Positions 21,001 through 34,800 are shown, counted from the stretch's first letter. The stretch is DNA of 64,000 nucleotides from Enoplolaimus lenunculus (GCA_030248215.1 JASANG010002871.1:62001-126000); one strand, 5' to 3'. Program-made: numbers and translations. Notes: generated by a model not told the origin, from the letters alone.

Positions 21001-24000
21001 TCTTTGTAATGCTTTATGCTTCTAAGCAGAGTGTAACGGGAATTCCAATTCCGAAGAGAATTCTTATGCAAAACTAGTTCCAATTCCGATTGTACAATCA
21101 ATCGGAATCGGAATTTTGAAATAATAATTTTAATCCTACTTGTCCTGATACATTGCATAAACATTCTGTATTATTTATCTATTAACTTGCTTTCGATGAT
21201 GTAGCTTATCAATAATTGATTGTAGTTTAGTGTTTACAAAACCAAAAATCATCACTAGTTTGTTTATGCGACGTTTTTGAAAATAGCTGTCAGCCAAAAG
21301 ACACTCTAAATCAATTGACAATACAAATTATTCATATAGTCACAAATTTTCTTGTTCCAATTACGGTTATAATTCCGGTATAAGTTTGCTGTTCCGATTA
21401 CAATTCCTTTATAAGTTTGCTGTTCCGATTCCGGTATTAACCTGTTCCGCGTTGCACCCAGCGTCTAAGACATAGAGTGAACAAGCCTCACACAATATGA
21501 AAAATACATTGTATGAATTAATGTACTCTCTCGCTATTATTATTTAGCGCTCAGATAACTCCAGACATTGATTCACTTGCTACAACCACATACCTGTAGA
21601 ATCCGGATTGCGCAATTTATAACCAGTCCACAACCACCACGCCAATAATCCACCCATTTCGTTGCCGGTAAATATTTTCCATTCACCGCTAAATATATAT
21701 TACGTTTCGAATTAATATATTGCGCAAATGAGTGAAAAATACTGAAGCCAAAGAACGTTCAGTTCCACGTCGCTAACCAGCGCTATAGGTTAACTCAAAT
21801 AAAAAAATTATACAGTGCCGGACGGCGCAGGATGGTAACGAACGGAGCCGGATGTCGTCAAAAGTATAGCGTAATTGTAAGAGTTTTCTCTTCTTTGCAG
21901 AAACTTCATCATCAAAATTTTGAAACATAAAAATCAGCAGGGTTCAAACCAGAACTACATATCACATGAAGTAGGAAGAGGAATTCAGTTATCGCCGAAA
22001 TAGAAATTGCAAATACATTAAACAGCCAAATTATTGCTAAATACAACTTAAATTAAAATATGTTGCTTTTCTTATCGACTATTTTGCGGTTGTTTAGACA
22101 GTTTTCCATACTCCACAAAACATGGGTCGTCTACGTCGTATACGTTAAAACAGTATGAGTAATATGCAGACGAAACGTAAGTTAGGAAAAGATACTGAGT
22201 TTCCGCAAAAGTTTTCGGACGTAATATTTACGACGCAAAACTTACTCCGGTTGTTTCTCCGCCAGTTGAAACCGATCAGCATCAGGATCACTACACAAAA
22301 TAATCGTACTTCCAGCTGAATTGGCAGCATCAATGGCAAGTTTCTAAAACAATTTGTATAATCTTATCACTATCATATTATTGCATCACATTTTAAGAGC
22401 CGGGATTTTTCGCCACACCCTCTATATCTGCCTTGGCATTAATGCATTCTTTACAACTCTTTGCACAAGCTCGGTAATGTCTTCAGCGCGCCTAAAAGCT
22501 AAGCAAATTTTTAATACCGAAAAGTAAAATTGCACTCCTCTTTACAAACAAATGATTGAATTTTCGTGTGCCCCGTTACAGCTACGGTTCACATTATTAC
22601 GTAGAAGCCAAAAAATTTTCAGATTTATATAAATAAATTTGGATCTGTATTACTGCTAGTTTATGTCAGACTGCAATAGTAAAAATACAAAATAAGGCAA
22701 GAGAGAATGTTATAAACGTAATGCCAAAAATGTTACAAATTACACATATCGTGATAGTTTACATACTTACTAATACTGGTTTGCCTTCTTCCGGGTTAGG
22801 ATACTTGACAGTCGGAAAATCTGGATTCGGATCCCACTGAAAGCAAGACATAATTAAAATAACGGTGAACCAAAACTTAATTGACAGCAGTATTGATTCA
22901 TCAAAATTGTGATTAGGGCTTTAGAGTTCTACTAAAATTAAATGAAACCAATCTACCAAGTTTCGCGCACCACTTTCCTGCTTCAGACACAATATGGAAT
23001 TTTTAAGTCACATTATAGTAATAAAAATCTTTTAATATGACATTAATGTTATGTGTTACTCCCCAATATTAGTACGTAACCCCAAACAAGATTGATACGC
23101 GCCTAATTTTTGTGAAACAACCAAGAATTTCAAGCTAGCTAACGTAAAACAAATATTGATATTTCGATCTTACCTGCTGCTCCACTTTTATTAGTGAATT
23201 TTTCGGAAAACCAAACGCTGTCACGACGTCGGGAGTGTATGACCCGCCGACTCCATGGAATGGAGTATAAGTGAACTTGAGCTGACATTTTTCATTCAAA
23301 GACCTAAAATTGATTGCTGCTCACGATAAGAGACCGCAATAAAATGGCATAGAAATTACCTGAACATACCTTAATTGGAAATATTGTAGCTGCTGAGACG
23401 AATAACAAAAGACATATTTTGAATTAAATCCATGTCCAATAGTTTACAAACAAATTCAAGGTGCATACTTACTTATGAAAGCAGAATCTTTCTTTACACT
23501 CCTCCAAATAATGTTTCCACATTTCTTCCATCGGGTCAGCAAGCAACGCACAGTTGTCGTTAAGCGCACTCAAATCCCAGCTTTCATCGCGCGGCTTGTC
23601 AATTTCATATGTTTCCATGATAATGTTCTTGTCGTGTGGAGAAATAATTTGAGCACCGTTATCCCAGTATATCTGCGCAAAACATTTTTTCTATGTTAAT
23701 CTAATTTCATATGCAATGGAAACATGCTTATATTTTAGACAATAATATAAATAGGGTTTGTCACGATGTGTGTTTTAAGGCCAGAGAAAGTTATATAATT
23801 GCAACCACAAATACAAACGCCATCCAGTTTCCGTTTTTGGCTTTTATTAAAGCTTCCCAATGAAACTATCAGTTAAACTGATTTCACTGAAGCAAAACAC
23901 ACATATAGAGCCCAAATTTCTTATAACAGTACGGAAACCCTAAAAATCCTAATGTTAAGACAACGTACCTTAAAACCATTATCCTTTGCAGGGTTATGAG

Positions 24001-25971
24001 ATGCAGTAACCATTACACCAGACACACAGCCGAGTCGAGTGATAGCGTATGACTAAAACAGGAACAGTTAGATTTTCATTTTAATGCTCTGTGGGTTGCA
24101 TTCGAAAATATGCTTAAACCATGACTTAAATTGAGCTGATTACTAAAATACTCGATAAGTGAAATGGTTGCGTATAAATCTATGTTGATTTTCTTCTTTG
24201 TTGCAAATGCAGATTTATCTAAGCTTTTTGCTGATGTTGCTCATTATGTAGAAACCGCAATACATGGAAGAACCAAGATACGTGTAGTGTATCATGTTGC
24301 CGTTCTTATACACTCAGCAGCTAATCTAGCGCGCTGGATTCTGAATCCGTCGAACGCTCCTCGCCTCTTATCATAAAATTGTCTACTTTTTAGCGCATTC
24401 GTTCATAAATAGTCAAATAATTCAGTACTGCAAAGATGCGTGTTGCCACCCTTTTAATTAGGAACAATCTTAAATTATTATAATGCGTTTTGTAGACTTA
24501 CGACTAGCGGAGTTGGCACATATTTCTTAAACAAAAAGACTTTGATTCCAACTCGTATAAAGACGTTTGCTGTTAAATGAGCGAATCTGAAAAAATTCCC
24601 AGAATAAAGCAAAAAGATTCCCAAGGCTATTAGGCTGCTCACAGAGTTCATATAACTGCACGCATATACATATATAATACGTAATTATTGTAAGATACTG
24701 CGGAAGTGACAAACATTCCTTAACAAAGCAGCAAACAGCGTTGTGTTGGTTTGGTGCACAAAAATTACATATATACGCATTGAAACATATCGTGTTTAAA
24801 TAATATGCATTAGTAGTGCATTTATTATAAGTGAAAAAGTTGAAAATTTTACGATCATTAAGTTTCAACGAGAAGAATCTTCTATTATGTAAGTACGTAT
24901 TGTCTAAAACTTTTGATTTGATTACCGCTGACTATTGTGTCGCGTATCGAAACCGATTACAATTCCGTGTGAAGTCACTTTCGGACAAGCTTTCAGCAAA
25001 TATGAGCTGTATCCTTGCGCTATCTGAATGATAACCAGGTCATTTAACCGTGCGAAACCCGCACACATTTCACTTCGTATACCTGAAACATAGTGCGAAC
25101 CAAAAGTTTCACCAGAAATTCTGTTCTGGTCGAAACGTAAAAAAAGATTAATTTCCGCTGGAATTTGGGAATGAAAAGCGCTGACAAAGCAATTGCCAAA
25201 GCAATGTGCCAAATGAAAATTTTGCATTTGATATGTTATCACAGCAATCTTTCCGCCTCCACATCTTGCACGTCTTTAAAAGACGTACATATTTCGAAAA
25301 CCAGACTACTATTATATATATTTAGGGTGCAACCGGGTATTAAGTTTTGTTCACTGGAATGGAAATTAAGCATTTTACTAAAAATGAATATAAAAATAAA
25401 ATACATTTCATTAACACAGTATATTAACCTAGACAATAACCGAACATAAACCATCGAAGATATAATTCGCTTCCGTGGATAATGAAAATTTCCGGTTGTA
25501 CCCTGACATGTGCTTACAAATTGCAGTTTCAAATTCCTATTCCTACAAAATTTAGTTTCATTGAAGCACTGTGAGGGTGGCAGAGTTCTGAATTTCCAAC
25601 AATGCTAATGGCTTTCCGGAATAACTATTGTAGCTACAAACCTGCTGTTCCGAATGCATGCTTTCCTTTCATTCGAGATGCCAACTCAACGACATTTTTC
25701 GTAGCAATTAAAGATTTTACTTCTTTCAGCGTTTTTTCGTTCTGAAAACAAAATTATAAAGAAGATAATTTTGTGGATTTGTGGAACTTATGGCTCTACG
25801 AGACTACATATATTTAATCAATTACTGTACATTTGAAGAGGCAAAATATTCCGCTTTCCCATAAAACTTAATTGCACTTACCTTATCCCACTTAAGCCAT
25901 TTAGAAATAATATAATCTAAATTCTTATCGCCAGTACATATGTTATTTAACTCTCCGTTAGGACATTCCAT
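15006..25971 (-). CDS. PGM2: Phosphoglucomutase-2 / phosphopentomutase, complete
   Basis: Cytosolic alpha-D-phosphohexomutase that interconverts ribose-1-P/ribose-5-P and, less well, glucose-1-P/glucose-6-P; it feeds nucleoside breakdown into sugar metabolism. 17 exons: 25971-25882, 25741-25642, 25082-24926, 24586-24502, 24052-23969, 23672-23473, 23303-23174, 22836-22771, 22343-22246, 21688-21594, 20715-20633, 20398-20302, 19877-19745, 19560-19455, 19078-18963, 18361-18254, 15108-15006; about 616 aa (human PGM2 612). Motifs: substrate entry FGTAG (~60), catalytic Ser162 in TASHNP, metal loop DPDADR (~323-328), sugar loop EESIG (~425-429), phosphate loop RSSGTEPK (~563-570). The start ATG at 25971 gives MECPNGELN, matching the family's short N-terminus. 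Intron 14 (19454-19079) begins GC, not GT. All active-site motifs are intact. PGM2L1 is less likely given the compact N-terminus, but PGM2 and PGM2L1 separated only in vertebrates. Confidence 0.93.
17676..17952. repeat. 5'-truncated hAT-like repeat (family B relative) in PGM2 intron 16
   Basis: Shares GGCAATTTCGGTAGTAA, AATTAAACATTGC and CGTCACCTCCGG with the copy at 4880-5245 and ends TTTGCACCCTG, the family B right end. Confidence 0.6.
20860..21465. repeat. hAT-like repeat remnants with GATTCCG-type phrases in PGM2 intron 10
   Basis: TTGTTGCCACCCTG near 20868 and GCGTTGCACCC near 21453 look like right ends of two related non-autonomous hAT families; between them are ATTCCAATTCCGA and GGTTATAATTCCGG phrases. 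Boundaries are approximate. Confidence 0.4.
24300..24375 (+). repeat. Degenerate tRNA-derived fragment
   Basis: CTAGCGCGCTGGATTCTGAA then TCCGTCGAACG resembles the anticodon arm of the tRNA-like unit at 27342. No complete tRNA fold; probably a SINE remnant in PGM2 intron 4. Confidence 0.25.
25326..25504. mobile_element. Short family B (hAT-like) MITE in PGM2 intron 2
   Basis: Ends TAGGGTGCAACCGGG and TTTCCGGTTGTACCCTG are inverted copies. The interior is unrelated to the long family B copies. No 8-bp duplication is recognisable, so this copy is older or rearranged. Confidence 0.6.
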
Positions 25972-26159
25972 GTGATTTTGAAATGCTGAAATATAGTTTT
26001 TATATACATGCACAAAAAACTTGCATTTCAATAGTTCTCACTAAGACCTTCCGAAAAGCCTATTACAAAAAATACGAATTAAAACTTCACGTGGAAACGA
26101 TTCTTTATCGAGTTACAGAAAAATAACCAATATTCTTCCACTTTATACTAAGCAATAAC

Positions 26160-26538
26160 CAGGGTGCAACCGGAATTCCGGTTCCGGCATTTTTTCACCT
26201 TCCGGTTCCGGTAAATTTTTACCGGATTTAAAAATTCCGGTATTATAATTTGCCCGTTTTCTTAACTTTGCTAATTTTTAAGAATCTCTTTTGAAAGCCA
26301 CTTGTACTCCGAATATAAGCCATTGATGGAGGATTTCACTTCAGTCGATGATGAAAATCTAGAATACTACAAATAAAATAAATACCTATGTTCGACTAAG
26401 GTTATTTCACAAATAATAGAGCAAAAAATAAGATTAAAATGAAATTTTTGGTGAAATGCATTTTTCACTTTCCGGTTCCGGTAAAATTTTCAAATTCCGG
26501 TTCCGGTTCCGGTAAATTGTAATTCCGGTTGCACCCTG
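26160..26538. mobile_element. Family B (hAT-like) MITE, intact, with perfect 8-bp duplication
   Basis: Starts CAGGGTGCAACCGGAATT and ends AATTCCGGTTGCACCCTG. The 8-bp target duplication GCAATAAC is at 26152-26159 and 26539-26546. The interior has TTCCGG-rich arms around an AT-rich core. Nearly identical to the copy at 29494. Confidence 0.9.
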
Positions 26539-27341
26539 GCAATAACATAATGTCATCTCGTGAAGCACCTACGCAACACAAGAGATAAATAGCAGAAGTT
26601 TCTCGGCGAAGAACTAGACATGTAAATATAAAAGTAATTCACCTTTTCTACCTATTCTGCAAATTTGTTCATGTTTCAAGGCATTCGACGAATTGCAATT
26701 CATTAATTTGTTGTTTAGTTTCGCAGCTCAATCAAAGCAAATTGACATGCATTAATTCTGTCCAATGAGAAAATAAGAAATCTTCTGGACAATATTTATG
26801 AGAATGAGATGAGTTTTTCAGTGGTCTGTGTTTTGAAAGGCACGATGAACAGTGATGTCTTATACCTGCACGAAAGATCACTTTTGAGTTTCAGCATGAT
26901 AATAACTGGTTATTTTACTGATAATTAGGTGTAACTTTTTAATTTATCATCCTAAGTTATAACAGAATTGGTTTCCATCGAGTTCGGATAACTACATAGC
27001 AAGTAGAAGATAATGTTTTACAAAAGCCGAATCGTCATTACAGAGAGGCTAAGTGAGTTTGCATTATTTGTAAAGGAGCTAGGAACAGGGATGTGCGAGG
27101 GTCTCGGCCTATGTCTGTTTTGGACCGTTACCGAACATAAAAAATTTCTAGGAAAAGTTTTGAATGTGTCTTGTACATCTTTGTTTTTGCGTTGTGGCAT
27201 GGTGGCAAAATAAAACCTCATGCTGATGTAGCACATCGGTTAAAATGCTGATGCATATGTAGTGCCTTTATATGCACTAGCCCTAAAACATGGAAGAACC
27301 ATAAGGCGTAAAATTCCGAAAACTCAGCAGCTGGTTCTGGG

Positions 27342-27415
27342 GTGGCGTGGTTCAGCAGTAGCGTACTGGACTCCGAATCTGTCGACCACGGTTCATGGGA
27401 TCGAAACCTCGTAAA
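27342..27415 (+). repeat. tRNA-like unit, probable SINE head
   Basis: An A-box-like TGGCGTGGTTCAGCAG and a B-box-like GATCGAAACCT are spaced as in a tRNA, with CTGGACTCCGAATC in the anticodon position. The arms pair poorly, so it is not a functional tRNA. Downstream sequence to about 27480 may be the SINE body. Confidence 0.35.
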
Positions 27416-27789
27416 GACGCCCCTCATTTTCAACTGCAGGCTCTCAGAACTAAAAGTAGTCGTACCTTAAGCTGCCTAAATAAATTTTTAAATCTGCTCA
27501 GAATTGCCTTTTAATTTATAATACTCAACTGAAAGACCGCCGGAACATTAATTTTTTTATTTCATTGACCACAAAAATAATCACAGAACTCCAACACGTG
27601 TAAAAGGAAAATAACAGATTAATCATGATGTTATCTAAAATCCACAAAAGCAATTGACATCCGTTTATTGTGAACGTTGAGCAGAAAAATGGGAATTTGT
27701 TTTTTCCTTTGGTCTCGGTTTTAAACCAACCAAGCTAAGGAAAAACGAGTCCGAGGCCAGCAATATACCGAGACTTGTCGAGACCGAGA

Positions 27790-28178
27790 CCGCACGTTCC
27801 TGGCTAAATCGGAACAAAAACATGAATTGAATTTTAATGCAGGAACAGGAACAGAAATTTGAAATAATTTTTATCACCGAATTACCGTTGGACGTTTTAC
27901 AAAGCTTGCCAAAAATGGCTTAAGAGAATTTTCATCTATTTCATCATTAAGTTTTGCGGAAACAAATCAGGAACAATTTTTAGTAACAAAGTTGAACTAG
28001 GTACAAAAACACTAACTTTGACATAAAAAATTTTCAAAAACAAAGTTTCCAATACTTAAATGATTATAAATAATTTGGCACAAAACCGTAAAAATTTCGG
28101 TTCCTGCATCTTTGAATGCAGGACCAGGAACAGGAATAGGAATTGAATTTTTGCAGGGATTCCGGTTGAACCCTACCC
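27790..28178. repeat. Decayed hAT-like repeat with GGAACAGGAA phrases
   Basis: GCAGGAACAGGAACAG near 27838 and GCAGGACCAGGAACAGG near 28119 lead to an end GGATTCCGGTTGAACCCT that resembles the family B right end. Left boundary uncertain. Confidence 0.4.
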
Positions 28179-28880
28179 TTTACTTACCGAAGTTGTATTC
28201 CGACTATGAGTCACAATATTAAGCACAAGCAATATCTGCGAAGAACATTACTGGCAGAACAAACAGTCAATAACGAGTCTTATAATAACAGTGTGTAACT
28301 GGATACATTCTGTGTACAAAAGAATGTACCCAACGCACGTTGCGTTATCGGCCTACACCCCTCGAGCGGTGTACGACTGGTGTGATCCATGGCACTTTAC
28401 GTATCCGGCATCAATACTGCTCATCCTACAGTTTGATTTAGGGTTATTGCATGTGCCAGCAAGCGTTCCTCCCTCGACGGGAAACGCAACGCCTGGTGGT
28501 ACATTTTGCACCATGCAGAAACCCAAGAGTTGCATACTCTTGTATCATGTACTCTGGTCTTGGTGGAACCAATTTTCAAGTGAGGGTAACGAAATTTTGT
28601 TTCTCAAATTTGCCCTCTCAAATTTTCTTAATATACTATGAACCCCTTTGTGGTCGCGTGTAAGGCTTAAGCTTGTAGTGGTCTAATCTAGATTTTTCCA
28701 TGTAAAACATTAGGTTATATCATGCTCTTTTTTTGAGAATAGTACGTACCCGTATAACTTTAAATTGCATCCAGCTTGTCGAAACTTTTGTATACATTTA
28801 TGTACATTTGTTACCAATGCTATTTTATATACCAACACAGAAATTACTAGATTCTTTGTGTTGATAACCAAGTGTTAAGA

Positions 28881-31800
28881 ATGACTGAAGATCCACATTT
28901 GAACGGTATGTATGCGTATTTCTTGTACAAATTTAAATTTATGCAGTTATATAATGTTTCATAACCTATTCCGGCGACGCTGAAAGTTGTTTAAATGATG
29001 CTAACATCTGAATATGCAATTTTGTGTACTCCAGCGTCACAAAGTATGCTTATTTTGTAATGTGCTCTACAGCTTTAAAGTTTAATACCTCGGTGAAGTT
29101 TAGCAAAACCCGTTCAATGGTTCCTGGATTCGCGTCGGGCGAACAGACTGACGAGCGTCTGTTTTAACTTTGGTTTTGGACAGAAAATCCATATTTTTAT
29201 GTGTATTGTCTCATGCAGCAGACGCTGACAGCAAATGTAATATATACTTGTAGGTTATAGCAAAGTGTAGAACTATGCAGAAAAATGTAGTTATATGTAC
29301 ACAATTTCAGGTGTTGTTATTGCGTTAATTGAATCAGCTAACGACAAAGAACCAAACGTTCAAGAGGCAATTGTTGGCTCTTTAGTTACAATCGGTGTTC
29401 ATCGAGCTGATTCAGTTTTGGCAGCGATTCATACGTATCTTGCCCGGCATAGTAAGGTAAACCATTAAAGCCTGCAACTAGAAGTCATTGAACCAGGGTG
29501 CAACCGGAATTCCGGTTCCGGCATTTTTTTACCTTCCGGTTCCGGTTCCGGTAAATTTTTACGGGATTTAAAAATTCCGGTGTTATAATTTGGCCGTTTT
29601 CTTAACTTTGCTAATTTTTAAGAATCTCTTTTGAAAGCCACTTGTACTCCGAATATAAGCCACTGATGGTGGATGTCACTTCAGTCTATGATGAAAATCT
29701 AAAATACAACAAATAAAATAAATACCTATGTTCGACTAAGGTTATTTCACAAATAATAGAGCAAAAAATAAGATTAAAATGAAGTTTTTGTGAAATGCAT
29801 TTTTCACTTTCCGGTTCCGGTTCCGGTAAAATTTTCAAATTCCGGTTCCGGTAAATTGTAATTCCGGTTGCACCCTGCATTGAACTTTATTTTACTATTC
29901 CTGGGTACATACGTTCTATCCTTTTTACGTATAAAAATGTCTCGAAGGAAAACTAAATGCGCAAAAATTTTGTGCGCAACTAAAATGTATTGAACCTTGT
30001 GTGAAATATTACCAGTTTTGATTCTCTACAGCTTGCCGCGGCTCATCGTGGAACGCTGCTGACAGTAATGGATCGTATATGTGATAGTGCCATTCAACAG
30101 CATGCACCGCAAAGTGACCAAGATGCTCGATTAAGACCTGATCTGACAGCTTTGATTGTTAACCTGGCCGCACAAGAAATGACGATGTCGAAGGTAGTAA
30201 CAGTTGATATATATATTGGTTTTGTTTTCGCCATTTTGTATTAATACGACACACGAGGTCCTTTATTTGGCGTTGTCTTCGAATTGATATGGCTAGCGTT
30301 GAATAGAAACGCATAGTTCTCGCTACAGAATTCATCTAATGCATTTTAGGACTGTCAAGAAAATTGGCAACTTCCTGCAAGCAGTTTACTAACAACGCTT
30401 GCAAAGCAAGATTGTACTCTTGTAATGGATGCTTTGTTGCAAAAGTTTCAACCTGGATTTACGCCGCATTATTATGTTATTTATAGTATGGGCGAAATAG
30501 CATCAAGAAATGGTATGTAGGTGAAGGTCATTATTGAGAAACTTAAGTCGGTTGGAAAATGAAACTGATTTCGGTTTTGGTTGTTTTTTTCAATTGATAG
30601 TGTGGTTTGTTTAAATGGTATAACCATTTTTCTTTTGATCTGTTCAAACATTTTGATGCTTCGCTGCAAAAGTTTTGAAATTAGATTGTTTCCTTGGAGT
30701 TTAACCTGGGGGTATTTAAGTGTAAGGAATCGTTTCCCTCGGGCTTAAAATTGTGACATTTTTATACATTATTCTCTTGAGCGTATTAATACAATATATA
30801 CAATATTCACTTCCGGGATCAGTTGACGAAATTTTTGAGTAACAAAATGCTATCCGTTTTAGCTTGTTATAAAAATTTTCAGGATATGGTATATATTATA
30901 TGATAGCGGAGGGCGTAAACTTTGGGGCAATTGGCTGTGTGGGTGCTCCAGCATGGAGAGGCCGGTATATATTATCTTATTTATACTTTGGGAGAAAAAT
31001 ATAGCATTATAAATGGTATGCTGGTGGCGGTTAGAGTTTGTAAAAATAACTCGTATGCAACCCCAGTTTTGGCTATTATTACATTTTTCGGTATATACTT
31101 ATGTTTGTTTTCAGCGTTCAATTTTGTTCCATTCTTAAGTGACATTCTATCGCGTACAGTTCCAATGTTGTTAACAATTAAACACGACAGTTTGAAGTTT
31201 GTTACTTCCGTAGGTAAGTTCGCGAGTTTTTTGGAGTTAGGTTTTGTCAGTATTTTAAATTAGTTACATTGCACTCAGTAGTTCATGTCGCTGTTTTATG
31301 CGCAGTTCATAATATCTGTTGATGACCGGAGACATATTTGTACGAGTGTTTGAGTAAACGAGTGCACCATTTTAAAATTTTACGTAGCTACACTTGTGAG
31401 CCCCAATCCACAGCACCAGCAAATTGGTTATCCAATCTTGCAATGTTTCATTAATTTTTGTTCCACATAAACATATTTACGAGAAAAATAAATTGATGTA
31501 TTTATTAGAAACGCTATTTTTCAAAAAACTCTTTCAATCTCTACCGTTCCGCGTTTCGATGTTATTGCGTATTATAATGCTCGTTTAATATTTTATATGC
31601 ACAGCCTTCTTTATATTGTTTTAGCTTTACGCAAGTATTGCGAAAGTATATTAGAATATGTGTCGAACGTCGACCAAGCACCTGACCCCACTGTGAAGAA
31701 AGAAGTATTTGCCTCCCAAATTGAAGCAGCTTACGACACAGTATTTTTATCGTGGTTGGCTACCAAAGATCAGAAGGTTTGTGATAGTTTAATCGGTATA

Positions 31801-34800
31801 GTTTTAAGAACCTGGCAGTCTATATACTACGTTTATTTTGACAGTATTATATACTTATTAATTTCGAATTTTGTTTGCATGGGTTTTGATATTTGTACCC
31901 AATGCCTCCTGGGCCACGTATTCAGTGTCACACGTTAGTTATAGATATACTTTTTGCGCCATATTTAGTGCAATTTAGCTGGCCGGTCAGAATATCTGCT
32001 GAAAGTTTTGTCAATAAACTATTAGCTGCTGAATAGCAATTTGCTATTATTAATTTTGAAACCTTGATTCAATTGTGATATCTCTATGCTGTTATATTTT
32101 TTAGACTAGAGGTGCAGCAGTGGAAGCCCTTGGGGAGATGACCCATATAATTAGTCCAGAAAAGTTGCACGAAGATGTACGCAAGCTGATACCAACGTTA
32201 CTGATACTGTACAAGAAGCAAGTAGAACCGTTGTCCGTTACGCAAGTAAGTTCCATTTTGTTTGTTTGAATAAATTTATGGAATTTGAACAATTCGGTTC
32301 GTAAAGTAGGTTGGTTTTAAATGTATACAATTGTTTTGTGTTGTTACGTCAGTTATTTTGTATGTTTTGAGAGAGCCTGTGTTAGTGCTGTTTGCTTTAT
32401 AGCTAGATTCTTTGTTGCAGGGACTGTGTCGCTTGCTTGAAGCTGTTGTGGCTGACTCAGCATGTCCACTTGAGCCATATCTTGAAGACATATGGCTTGC
32501 CTTGTTTCCTCAAGTATTGTCATTTTTTATTCACTTTTGGGAAATACGTCGAAGGCTTCGACTAAGGACGATTAAGTGTTGTGTTTAAAAATGTATAGAT
32601 GAATGTGCGGGATTATGGTTATTGCGACATACAGGGATTGATGTAAACAACCTTAAGAATTGTTCATCCATTGCAACATCCAAATACAGTCAACGCTAGT
32701 GAACTTACTTAGCTGATAACAATATGTTAATAAAACAGCTCCTATGCAATAACTATGTTGTGTTAATCTCCAGTAATCTTTCTTTTTCCTGTCTCAATAA
32801 TGAAGCGTTTGAAAGAGTGAACGTTGCTAATGCACATCTACAGCATTTCAGGTTGGAGGCGAAATCGATTACGCAACGTCATCGCCGGGCAAAAACCAGA
32901 ATGAAGTTTTGCGATGCTTTCACGTGACGGGTAATAACATATGCTTTGTTTGTCGAAGTTTTTGGTTTAGTAGAACTATACATTTTGTTTTTGTAATCTT
33001 TACTTACACCGCTCATCTTAAATTATTAAATCGTTTCGTCGGTTAACTCCTACAGTTTTATAGCTGTTTTACGCGCCTGAATAATTTAACATAGTTGATT
33101 ACAGCACATTTTTGTGTTTGTTTTTTAGCTACGCGAAACGCCGATAAACTGTGCTACTATTTGCTTCAAAAACTTCAGAATGGACCTACAAAAGCTAAGA
33201 TTGCGTCGCTAATTGTGTTGCGTCATTTGATTAACGCATCAGGTATTTCGGGACTGGAAATAGGTTTGGTTTCTTTTTCTCAAATTCTGGAACTATTTAA
33301 CCTTTGCGAAATAACAAAACCACAACTATCATTTACTATTTTCGTAAATTGGTTTACACTTATAGTTATCACGCCAAAAGGTTTATATTTACTCAACTTA
33401 TTGTTGGTGTGCATAAATACAGTAAACGGTTTTGAGCTGTCATTTCTACAAATTATGCCGTGCAGGAGTTGTGTAAAATTGGGTACTTCGTTTTAATATG
33501 TTAATAGATACGGCAATAGGTGCAAACTTTTCATATTTTCAGGTCCGTATATGGATGATAAAAAATCTCTGATAATCATGGGCTTGAAACCAGTCATTAA
33601 TGACGCGACATGGAAAGTAAGAAGTGGCAATTATTTGTTCGATCATAACATTGTGACACAGACTGAATTTAAAAAGGACACTAGATGAATGATTGGTGGC
33701 CTTTCTCAACGACGAACTTACAATTAATATATTTGCTTTTGTCCTAATTTTGGACGGCCCATTAGTTGTAGTGATTTTTAACTGGTTAATTTCTTGAAAC
33801 CGTATTGCTATTCTAGTATATTGCTAAAAATTCATCCGGAATCATATGTAGCATGTGAGCTGTTTTCACGCTTAAGGAAGTTGGTGATCTTTATTTACTT
33901 TTCCATGAGTAATTATCTTGTAATGAAAGAGATTTTTATGTTTTGCCAGAAATAATGTTTGTACAGCTGAAGCAGACGCTTGTGTTGAATGTTGTGCTAC
34001 TGAAAAATACTTTGTTGGTCAATAAAATAATTAAACGTGTGTGTAGTGTGTACGTATGTGCATCCGTTTACGTTTCCGTATTAGAATAGGTACCGAATCA
34101 ATGTTCACCCGGCGGGCCCGGCCTTTATCACGGTGTTTCTTATTGTTCTGTACGACGATGCGACATTTACAGCCGACCGACTAACACGTCTTAACCTAAT
34201 AATACACATTAATACCTACTAGTGTTCTGTCGAAATTGGAAAATACAAATTCGATTCCTGTTTTTGCGTCGTCCTTACAGAATGTTGGAACAGGAATTTT
34301 AACGGTTTTGTGGGAAAATATTTGTAATAATTTAAACATTGGAAATTTTGTGCAGTTTTATAAAACGTAAGGCAGTAATTCAGTAGTGTGAGCGCATATT
34401 AGTTCGAATTTCTATTCCTGTTTCTGTTATTCGGAAAAAACTAACGGTTCGGATTCGGTATTGAAAAAGCCTGATCCAAAAGCCGAATCTTACAGTGTAC
34501 GGCAATAATTCGGACAATTCGGATTCCATCAAATCGTGGATTCGATGCCGCCATGCTGTATGCTGCATTCTGTGCAATATACGTATAAGCTAGCTAGGTT
34601 TTTTGGTGACGATCACTGTAATACTGATATGAACGGTTTTGTCTAGAAACTGGCGAAAGCTGCGATGAAAAAACCTCTGTCACCATATTCGGAGGAAATG
34701 CTCATCATTGATGTAAAAAAATTTTGCTTTTGCGGGTTTGATACTAACAGCTTGCGTGGGCACTTGGTGTATTTCTATTCTTCTAAATGAGAAAGCGATG

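Larger units (their letters stand above)
25972..28880. promoter_or_regulatory. Divergent intergenic region between PGM2 and MROH1
   Basis: About 2.9 kb separates the two start codons, which point away from each other, so both promoters and 5' UTRs should lie here. No TATA box or initiator can be assigned with confidence. The stretch holds one intact family B MITE, a tRNA-like unit and one decayed hAT-like copy. Upstream untranslated exons are possible but not visible. Confidence 0.5.

Noticed and set aside
28291-28641. A 116-codon + strand open frame between PGM2 and MROH1.
   Set aside because: No family, no splice context, and an overlapping open frame on the other strand. MROH1's own start at 28881 matches the family start.
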